This document shows positions 8,866 through 12,855 of a stretch of 12,855 nucleotides of DNA, in pieces. The translations under genes were made by a program, and so were the position numbers. Positions within the stretch are counted from its first letter, which is position 1. Each line of letters starts with the position of its first letter. A model generated the notes under the pieces. It was not told where the DNA came from. It was given only the letters and a program-made list of their open reading frames with translations, and did not search any database. The stretch lies in NCBI GenBank assembly GCA_017451145.1, contig JAFSSG010000004.1:1-12855 (forward strand), given 5' to 3'. This DNA comes from Clostridia bacterium (GTDB taxonomy: Bacteria > Bacillota_A > Clostridia > UBA1381).

Positions 8866-9930
8866 ATGAAAAAAGCAGTTATAGCGATGAGCGGCGGAGT
8901 TGATTCTTCGGTTGCGGCATACCTTATGAAGAAGGACGGATACGAGTGCATAGGTGCAACAATGCGTCTTTTTACGAATGATGAGATCGGCATAAAAACA
9001 GAGAAGAGCTGTTGCTCGTTAGATGACGTTGAGGACGCAAGAAGCGTTGCAAAAAGACTCGAAATGCCGTATTACGTATTCAATTTCACCGATGAATTTG
9101 AGAAAAAAGTAATAGAAAAATTTGTAAATTCCTATGAAAACGGGGCAACACCGAATCCGTGCATAGACTGTAACAGGTATTTGAAATTTGAAAAGCTGTT
9201 TCAAAGAATGAAGGAACTCCGCTTTGACTATGTTGTAACGGGACATTATGCAAGGATAGAGGAGGAAAACGGCAGGTTTCTGCTTAAAAAAGCGAAAGAC
9301 TTGAGCAAAGACCAGAGTTATGTGCTTTATCAGATGACGCAGGAACAGCTTTCGCATACTCTTTTTCCGCTCGGAAACTTCAAAAAAGAGGAAACACGCA
9401 AAATAGCAGAGGAAAACGGATTTGTTAACGCAAAAAAACACGATAGTCAGGATATATGCTTTGTCCCTGACGGTGATTATGCAAAATTTATTGAAAACTA
9501 TCGCGGAAAAAGCTATAAAAGCGGAAATTTTGTAGATAAAAACGGCAAAATTTTAGGAACGCACAAAGGAATCATACGATACACAATAGGGCAGAGAAAG
9601 GGCTTGGGATTGAGCCTCCCCGAACCTATGTACGTTTTGAAAAAGGATATAGAAAAAAACGAGGTTGTCCTTTGTAAAAACTGTGAGCTTTTCGCAAAGG
9701 AGCTTGATGTAAACGATGTAAATTGGATTGCGTTTGATACTCAGCCTGAAAGCTTTTCGGCAAAGGTCAAAATCCGCTACAATCAAACGGAAGAACCTGC
9801 AAAAATCACGGTTACGGGCGAGGACAGCGTACATATTGAGTTTGAAACGCCTCAAAGAGCGATAGCCAAAGGTCAGGCAGCTGTCATATATGACGGAGAC
9901 ACGGTAATAGGCGGCGGAACAATAATGTAA
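8866..9930 (+). CDS. mnmA: tRNA 2-thiouridine(34) synthase MnmA
   Basis: MnmA adenylates and then thiolates the wobble uridine (U34) of tRNAs for Lys, Glu and Gln, taking sulfur from a cysteine desulfurase relay or directly from a desulfurase. The N-terminus has the PP-loop ATP-binding motif SGGVDSS (residues 9-15). The two catalytic cysteines are Cys99 in TPNPCIDCN and Cys198 in DSQDICFVPDGDY. DYVVTGHYAR and YTIGQRKGLGL are further family signatures. The length of 354 residues is normal. The only ribosome-binding site is AGGTGAT (8859-8865), which overlaps the manA TAG and sits very close to the ATG, so translation probably depends on ribosomes finishing manA. It is the last gene of the operon, followed directly by a strong terminator. 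No adjacent cysteine desulfurase is seen. Confidence 0.97.
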   Translation: MKKAVIAMSGGVDSSVAAYLMKKDGYECIGATMRLFTNDEIGIKTEKSCCSLDDVEDARSVAKRLEMPYYVFNFTDEFEKKVIEKFVNSYENGATPNPCIDCNRYLKFEKLFQRMKELRFDYVVTGHYARIEEENGRFLLKKAKDLSKDQSYVLYQMTQEQLSHTLFPLGNFKKEETRKIAEENGFVNAKKHDSQDICFVPDGDYAKFIENYRGKSYKSGNFVDKNGKILGTHKGIIRYTIGQRKGLGLSLPEPMYVLKKDIEKNEVVLCKNCELFAKELDVNDVNWIAFDTQPESFSAKVKIRYNQTEEPAKITVTGEDSVHIEFETPQRAIAKGQAAVIYDGDTVIGGGTIM

Positions 9931-9938
9931 ATTCCATT

Positions 9939-9971
9939 AAAAAATGCAGTTCGGATATGAACTGCATTTTT
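9939..9971 (+). terminator. Strong bidirectional terminator after mnmA
   Basis: A perfect stem pairs AAAATGCAGTTC (9941-9952) with GAACTGCATTTT (9959-9970) around a GGATAT loop, with T runs on the 3' side of both strands. It starts 8 bases after the mnmA stop and closes the long operon. From the other side it could also stop read-through from thiT. Its core (9943-9971) recurs without change at 10202-10230. Confidence 0.9.
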
Positions 9972-9999
9972 CAGACTGATGACAAAGTCATCAGTCTGA
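9971..9999. repeat. Perfect 13-bp hairpin beside terminator copy 1
   Basis: TCAGACTGATGAC (9971-9983) pairs with GTCATCAGTCTGA (9987-9999) across an AAA loop, with no mismatch. No U-tract follows on either strand, so it is not a terminator by itself. It begins in the last T of the operon terminator and could protect the 3' end of the transcript or be the end of a mobile repeat. Confidence 0.6.
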
Positions 10000-10024
10000 G
10001 CAGAGGCTGAGAAACGATGGAATA

Positions 10025-10082
10025 TTCCGTCTTTTAAATCTCGTCGGCGTACAATGGTACGGTAGAGGTTTAAAAGGCGGAA
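10025..10082 (+). other. Long-stem hairpin, possible structured RNA
   Basis: An 18-bp stem pairs 10025-10042 (TTCCGTCTTTTAAATCTC) with 10065-10082 (GAGGTTTAAAAGGCGGAA). Inside it, CGTAC (10048-10052) pairs with GTACG (10057-10061) around an AATG loop. Two of the outer pairs are U-G when read as plus-strand RNA but would be A-C mismatches on the minus strand, so the fold favours a plus-strand transcript. No promoter or U-tract is evident, so whether it is transcribed as an RNA is unknown. Confidence 0.4.
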
Positions 10083-10085
10083 AGC

Positions 10086-10125
10086 AAAAGTAGTGCAGAT
10101 TTTTAAAAAACCGCACCACTTTTTT
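10086..10125 (-). terminator. Probable terminator for thiT (minus strand)
   Basis: Read on the minus strand, AAAAGTGGTGCGG pairs along 13 bp with CTGCACTACTTTT, using two G-U pairs. On the plus strand the same two positions would be A-C mismatches, so the structure belongs to minus-strand RNA. The 3' arm runs into TTTTGC, a short U-rich tail. It lies just over 100 bases downstream of the thiT stop, with no closer minus-strand terminator that has a U-tract. Confidence 0.5.
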
Positions 10126-10201
10126 AAAATGCCAAAATTATATTCTTTTATTGCTTTTTGATTGAATCCTCTTGCGGTAGAACGAGTTTGTCAGTGCTCT
10201 G

Positions 10202-10230
10202 AATGCAGTTCGGATATGAACTGCATTTTT
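10202..10230 (+). terminator. Second copy of the 29-nt terminator, plus orientation
   Basis: The stem and loop are identical to the copy after mnmA, with TTTTT on the plus strand. On the minus strand the stem is followed by TCAGAGC, so it lacks a U-tract for thiT, although it lies immediately after the thiT stop. It would stop plus-strand read-through from becoming antisense to thiT. Confidence 0.7.
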
Positions 10231-10231
10231 A

Positions 10232-10744
10232 TCATGCTTTAAAAATCTTCGGTGACGATAGATAGAGTATTATCAAAACGGCTATGGAAATCAACAGCTC
10301 GGGGAGCATATAGCTTCCGTTATAGACGAGCGAGTAAATCCACGGGCTTTGCCCCTCAGGTGCATAACTTGCAAAAAGGAAAACTCCCGACATAAGCGAG
10401 AAGAAAAATCTTCCCAAAACGGCAAGGGACGAGCCTACTGTAATGCCCAAAATATCGGTTTTGAAAAATCCTGCAATGCCAAGTACGCCGAAAGCAAAAA
10501 GATAATCCAAAAAGAATGACAGCGGGTGATAAAGCGTACCCTCAAAAATAATGGAAATAACTCCATAAACGGCACCTGCGACAGTTGCCTCTTTTGCACC
10601 GCGTCTGTATGCCAAAATCAAAATCGGCACCATTTCAAGCGATACGCAGCCTCCCTGAGGCATTGTCCAAAGCCGCACAAAATACAGCACACAAGACAGT
10701 GCTACCGTTATTGCCATTTCTGCTAAAATTCTTGTGTTTTTCAT
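10232..10744 (-). CDS. thiT: ThiT, thiamine-binding S component of an ECF transporter
   Basis: ThiT is a membrane protein that binds thiamine outside the cell and imports it together with a shared ECF energizing module (EcfA, EcfA', EcfT), which is encoded elsewhere. The 170-residue product starts at ATG (10744-10742) with AAGGAG 8 nt upstream and is nearly all hydrophobic, with about six membrane segments. Signature pieces are RLWTMPQGGCVSLEMVPILILAYRRG cut as RLWTMPQGG (24-32) and VSLEMVPILI (34-43), GTLYHPLSFFLDY (69-81), and PWIYSLVYNGSYMLPE (134-149). Trp135, Tyr141 and Asn142 lie where the family's thiamine pocket is known to be. The TPP riboswitch directly upstream independently supports thiamine as substrate. 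No thiamine synthesis gene is nearby, which fits vitamin salvage. Confidence 0.95.
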   Translation of the reverse strand: MKNTRILAEMAITVALSCVLYFVRLWTMPQGGCVSLEMVPILILAYRRGAKEATVAGAVYGVISIIFEGTLYHPLSFFLDYLFAFGVLGIAGFFKTDILGITVGSSLAVLGRFFFSLMSGVFLFASYAPEGQSPWIYSLVYNGSYMLPELLISIAVLIILYLSSPKIFKA

Positions 10745-10768
10745 AAAAACAACTCCTTAGTATAAATT

Positions 10769-10792
10769 AAAAAAGCATACCCAAGGATATGC
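10769..10792 (-). terminator. Riboswitch-controlled intrinsic terminator upstream of thiT
   Basis: On the minus strand GCATATC (10792-10786) pairs with GGTATGC (10781-10775) across CTTG, followed by TTTTTT (10774-10769). It lies between the aptamer and the thiT ribosome-binding site, the usual place for the off-switch of a transcriptional TPP riboswitch. When it forms, thiT is not transcribed. Confidence 0.85.
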
Positions 10793-10800
10793 AAAAAGGT

Positions 10801-10890
10801 CAAGATACCTACGATGGCATTATCCATATCAGGTTATAGGGTCGGAGTTTAAAACTCCCTCTCAGCCTGTTCACAAGCTCCCCCTCTTAG
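10801..10890 (-). ncRNA. TPP riboswitch (THI element) controlling thiT
   Basis: The minus strand carries the conserved TPP aptamer blocks in order: GGGGGAGC, CAGGCTGAGAGGG, GACCCTATAACCTGAT, GGATAATGCCAT and CGTAGG. CTGAGA is the pyrimidine-binding loop, and CCTGAT...GGATAATGCC the pyrophosphate-sensing arm. A variable P3 arm forms from GGAGTTTTAAACTCC. P1 is short, AAGA (10888-10885) with TCTT (10805-10802) plus a U-G pair. It lies about 60 bases upstream of thiT, followed by an intrinsic terminator, so thiamine pyrophosphate should lower thiT expression by early termination. Confidence 0.97.
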
Positions 10891-10906
10891 TATGCAGTTT
10901 TGTTAG

Positions 10907-10935
10907 ATTATAGCTCACAGATTTCCAAAAGTCAA
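10907..10935 (-). promoter_or_regulatory. Promoter of the thiT riboswitch transcript
   Basis: On the minus strand TTGACT (10935-10930) is followed after exactly 17 nt by a perfect TATAAT (10912-10907). Transcription should start near 10900, about 10 nt before the aptamer. The TGA stop codon of the sigma-factor gene (10934-10932) lies inside the -35 box, so the two units abut. Confidence 0.85.
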
Positions 10936-11639
10936 GAGTTTAAAAAATCTTTTTTGATTTTTTCTGCGATTTTTTTCTCGATTCGGGAGACTGACATTTG
11001 CGAAATGCCCAGAGCATTTGCCGTTTCCTTCTGCGTTTTTCCGTCTAAAAAACGCATATTTAAAACCGCTTTTTCGCGTTCTGTCATTTTTGATATGCAA
11101 TAATCCAAAAAGTCGCGGTTTTCTATTAAGGCAAAGCCATCGTCGTCATAACCTAAAAAGCTGGAAAGTGCCGTGTCGGAAAATGCTTCAGCTTCAAGCG
11201 ATTTAACAAAATTTACGTCCCCTGCCGCATATGCCTCGTTAAGCGTTTCTTCGGGTATTCCCAACTTTTCGGAAAGCTCCGAAATAGTCAGATTTCCGGA
11301 ACGCATTTTTTCGGTTTCCGCCTTGGAAAGTGCATCATAAAGCTTTCTCGGAAGCCTTATCGGATGCACCTTGTCACGCAAAAAATGACGTATTTCGCCC
11401 ATCACCGTTTGCGATAAAAAGGTCACAAACTGCACATCTCTGTACGGGTCAAAGCGTTCAATGGCAAGGATAATTCCCACACAGGCAACCTGATATAAAT
11501 CTTCGAATTCAGCACCGTATTGAGCCGATTTGTAAGCAAGGATTTTTGCAACATAAGTGTAACGGCTCAAAATTTCATCCCTTATTTTTTTGTCATGTGT
11601 TTTTTTGTATTTTACAAAAAGCTCATTTTCCGCCGTCAC
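10932..11639 (-). CDS. Sigma-70 family sigma factor, SigB/SigF/SigG type
   Basis: This is a 235-residue alternative sigma factor that would direct RNA polymerase to a special promoter set. The start is GTG (11639-11637), with AAGGAG 7 nt upstream (11652-11647). Region 2 covers about residues 20-90, with YGAEFEDLYQVACVGIILAI and DVQFVTFLSQTVMGEIRHFL, the core-binding and -10 recognition part. Region 3 is about 92-150. Region 4 near the C-terminus has MTEREKAVLNMRFLDGK and the helix-turn-helix TQKETANALGISQMSVSRIE for -35 contact. GEIRHFLRD resembles the stress/sporulation group rather than the housekeeping factor. In Bacillus such genes are cotranscribed with anti-sigma genes; none is seen here. 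The exact regulon cannot be named from the sequence. Confidence 0.9.
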   Translation of the reverse strand: MTAENELFVKYKKTHDKKIRDEILSRYTYVAKILAYKSAQYGAEFEDLYQVACVGIILAIERFDPYRDVQFVTFLSQTVMGEIRHFLRDKVHPIRLPRKLYDALSKAETEKMRSGNLTISELSEKLGIPEETLNEAYAAGDVNFVKSLEAEAFSDTALSSFLGYDDDGFALIENRDFLDYCISKMTEREKAVLNMRFLDGKTQKETANALGISQMSVSRIEKKIAEKIKKDFLNS

Positions 11640-11687
11640 TCTATCACTCCTTGTTTTAACCGCTTAAAAATGGTTTATATTTGTATA

Positions 11688-11716
11688 ATTTTAGCACACT
11701 TTTTCAAAATAATCAA
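11688..11716 (-). promoter_or_regulatory. Candidate promoter of the sigma-factor gene
   Basis: On the minus strand TTGATT (11716-11711) and TAAAAT (11693-11688) are separated by 17 nt, 4/6 and 5/6 matches to consensus. The site is about 50 nt upstream of the GTG start. It points away from the patatin-gene promoter 30 bases further on, so the two genes are divergently transcribed. Confidence 0.55.
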
Positions 11717-11745
11717 TAAAAGTATAAAACTATTTAAAGATTTCC

Positions 11746-11774
11746 TTGTTAAAAATCGGCATATATGTTATAAT
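11746..11774 (+). promoter_or_regulatory. Promoter of the patatin-like gene
   Basis: TTGTTA (11746-11751) is followed after 17 nt by a perfect TATAAT (11769-11774), with a TG at 11766-11767 one base before it (extended -10, TGTTATAAT). The ATG at 11798 follows with GGAG (11787-11790), leaving a very short 5' leader. Confidence 0.8.
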
Positions 11775-11797
11775 AAGGCTTAGAATGGAGAAATAAT

Positions 11798-12658
11798 ATG
11801 GAAAATGAATTTAAATCCGCTCTTGTTATGGAGGGCGGGGCAATGCGTGGTATGTTTACCTGCGGAGTTTTAGACGTCTTTATGGAAAACGGAATAAAAT
11901 TCGATGCATGTGCCGGAGTGTCGGCAGGTGCGACTTTTAGCTGCAATTTTAAGTCGGGACAGGCAGGACGTGCATTACGCTATAATAAGAAGTACTCGAA
12001 AGATCCGAAATATTGCAGTATCAGGTCGCTCATTAAAACGGGCGATTTGTACGGAGCGGATTTTTGCTATCGGGAAATCCCTGACTGCTTGGACATATTT
12101 GATAAAAAGGCTTTCCGTGAAAATCCTATGCCATTTTACGTAGCCGCAACAGATGTTTATACAGGAAAACCCGTGTACCATAACTGCACCAAAGGCGATG
12201 AACGTGATGTTTTATGGATGAGGGCGTCTGCTTCGATGCCCGTTTTGGCAAGAATAGTTGAGGTTGACGGATACAGGCTTTTAGACGGAGGTATTTCCGA
12301 CCCGGTGCCGTATAAGTATATGGAGGATTTGGGATATAACAGAAATGTTATAATCCTGACGCAACCCGATAATTACAAAAAAAGGCGTAGCAGAGCGATG
12401 CCTGTAATAAAGCTTGTGCTTAATAAATATCCGGCAATTATTTCCGCCATGAATGTACGCCATGAGCTTTACGAAAAACAGCTGAGTGAGATAAGAAAAC
12501 GTGAGAAGTCGGGAAAATCAATAGTGATAAGACCGCAAAAATCGCTCGGAATATCACGTACAGAAAAAAATCCCGAAGAATTGGAACGTGTTTACAGGGA
12601 GGGCAGGAAGGAAGCAGAGAGAAGACTTTCGGAAATCAGAGAGTTTTTGCACGAATAG
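11798..12658 (+). CDS. Patatin-like phospholipase/acyl hydrolase
   Basis: The product is a 286-residue serine hydrolase of the patatin family (YjjU/RssA-like bacterial branch), probably cytoplasmic since no signal peptide is seen. The Ser-Asp dyad is complete: Ser42 in GVSAG (GxSxG) and Asp163 in LLDGGISD. The oxyanion loop is GGAMRG (13-18). The known family reaction is hydrolysis of acyl esters of phospholipids or related lipids; the substrate cannot be told from sequence. The basic, charged C-terminus (about residues 225-286, rich in Lys, Arg and Glu) may contact membrane or a partner. It has its own promoter and a ribosome-binding site 7 nt upstream. The next gene also acts on phospholipid synthesis, but has a separate promoter. 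Confidence 0.92.
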   Translation: MENEFKSALVMEGGAMRGMFTCGVLDVFMENGIKFDACAGVSAGATFSCNFKSGQAGRALRYNKKYSKDPKYCSIRSLIKTGDLYGADFCYREIPDCLDIFDKKAFRENPMPFYVAATDVYTGKPVYHNCTKGDERDVLWMRASASMPVLARIVEVDGYRLLDGGISDPVPYKYMEDLGYNRNVIILTQPDNYKKRRSRAMPVIKLVLNKYPAIISAMNVRHELYEKQLSEIRKREKSGKSIVIRPQKSLGISRTEKNPEELERVYREGRKEAERRLSEIREFLHE

Positions 12659-12669
12659 AAAATAATGTC

Positions 12670-12698
12670 TTGTAAAATACCAAAAAATAGTATATAAT
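12670..12698 (+). promoter_or_regulatory. Promoter of the phosphatidyltransferase gene
   Basis: TTGTAA (12670-12675) and a perfect TATAAT (12693-12698) are spaced by 17 nt, 12 bases after the patatin-gene stop. No terminator is visible between the two genes, so read-through plus a local promoter is likely. Confidence 0.8.
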
Positions 12699-12728
12699 GT
12701 ACGGGTATTAAATATGCGAGGAGAAAGT

Positions 12729-12855
12729 ATGAAGAGAATTTTTACAAAAAATGATATTTTGACTATTCCTAATCTTTTGAGCCTTTTAAGGATTTTGATG
12801 ATTCCTTTTATCGTATGGCTCTACATAGCACAAAAGAATTATTACGGTGCAACAC
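12729..12855 (+). CDS. CDP-alcohol phosphatidyltransferase (PgsA-like), 5' part, cut by window end
   Basis: Only the first 42 codons are present, from ATG 12729 with AGGAG (12719-12723) upstream. The peptide has TIPNLLSLLRILMIPFIVW, the usual start of the first membrane helix in PgsA and related enzymes, which join CDP-diacylglycerol to glycerol 3-phosphate or another alcohol at the membrane. The defining DG..AR...G..D metal-binding motif lies beyond the window, so PgsA, a phosphatidylserine synthase or a cardiolipin synthase of the same fold cannot be told apart. Confidence 0.75.
   Translation, partial: MKRIFTKNDILTIPNLLSLLRILMIPFIVWLYIAQKNYYGAT

Larger units (their letters stand above)
9943..10230. 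repeat. Cassette bracketed by identical 29-nt palindromic terminators; possible MITE
   Basis: Positions 9943-9971 and 10202-10230 are identical over 29 nt, and the next base on either side differs. Just inside the copies, 9972-9988 and the reverse complement of 10185-10201 agree at 12 of 17 positions (CAGA.....GACAAA..). Because the 29-mer is itself palindromic, the unit has imperfect terminal inverted repeats of about 46 bp. It is 288 bp long and non-coding. I see no target-site duplication. It could be a miniature mobile element, or a duplicated terminator next to unrelated hairpins. Confidence 0.4.
9931..10231. other. Gene-free hairpin cluster between mnmA and thiT
   Basis: No coding sequence is supported in these 301 bases. 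The stretch contains, in order: terminator copy 1, a 13-bp perfect hairpin (9971-9999), an 18-bp long-stem hairpin (10025-10082), a terminator-like hairpin best formed on the minus strand (10086-10125), about 75 AT-rich bases with no clear structure, and terminator copy 2. The two genes converge here, so some hairpins serve as their transcription ends, but that does not explain all of them. Confidence 0.7.

Noticed and set aside
9990..10024. GGCTGAG block near 10007 as part of a second TPP riboswitch
   Set aside because: CTGAG is present, but the other aptamer blocks (CCTGAT, GGATAATGCC, GTAGG) are missing on this strand.
10526..10726. Plus-strand open frame of 66 codons opposite thiT
   Set aside because: It is antisense to a clear ThiT gene, has no ribosome-binding site, and its cysteine- and histidine-rich translation matches nothing I recognise.
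10942..10963. AAAAAATC/GATTTTTT hairpin at the 3' end of the sigma gene as terminator
   Set aside because: The 8-bp stem is almost only A-T pairs with a six-base loop and lies inside the coding sequence, so it should be too weak to terminate reliably.
1..12855. CRISPR arrays, tRNA or rRNA genes, insertion sequences with transposase, phage genes, toxin-antitoxin or defence genes
   Set aside because: I looked for repeated spacers, cloverleaf sequences and relevant protein motifs and found none.

Overview
The window is AT-rich DNA from a low-GC Firmicute, most probably an anaerobic Clostridia/Oscillospiraceae-type gut organism. Reasons: the dprA-topA-trmFO gene order and folate-dependent TrmFO are typical of Firmicutes, the ribosome-binding sites are strong AGGAG types, TTG and GTG starts occur, the promoters are clean SigA-like boxes with 17-nt spacing, and there is a TM1266-type hydrogenase-associated regulator. 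The genus cannot be fixed from the sequence alone.

Layout. (1) 2-925: the 3' part of prfB (release factor 2), cut by the window edge. (2) 926-1274: a gene-free stretch holding a small double-hairpin repeat bracketed by 11-bp direct repeats, then a hairpin terminator. (3) 1275-9971: one long co-directional housekeeping operon starting at a promoter (1275-1303): dprA, topA, trmFO, argS, a small TM1266-like regulator, manA, mnmA, ending at a strong palindromic terminator. Genes touch, overlap or are a few bases apart, except for a 62-nt gap before the TM1266-like gene. (4) 9931-10231: a gene-free stretch packed with hairpins and bracketed by two identical 29-nt palindromic terminators. (5) 10232-11639, minus strand: thiT (thiamine ECF transporter S component) under a TPP riboswitch with its own promoter and terminator, preceded by a SigB/SigF/SigG-type sigma factor gene. 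(6) 11640-11797: divergent promoters for the sigma gene (minus) and a patatin-like hydrolase (plus). (7) 11798-12855: the patatin-like gene, then a promoter and the 5' end of a CDP-alcohol phosphatidyltransferase gene.

How it works together. The plus-strand operon joins DNA handling (DprA, TopA) with translation quality (ArgRS, and the tRNA uridine modifiers TrmFO for m5U54 and MnmA for s2U34) and one sugar-phosphate enzyme (ManA). prfB upstream is also a translation gene. thiT is a vitamin-salvage unit switched off by thiamine pyrophosphate. The patatin-like hydrolase and the phosphatidyltransferase both act on lipids, but each has its own promoter.

Most genes are ordinary core genes, and I see no convincing undescribed multi-gene system. 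The items most worth a second look are in the non-coding DNA: the riboswitch expression platform, the terminator-bracketed hairpin cassette at 9943-10230 and the repeat at 1084-1169. The TM1266-like gene away from any visible hydrogenase gene and the sigma factor without an adjacent anti-sigma gene are also of interest.
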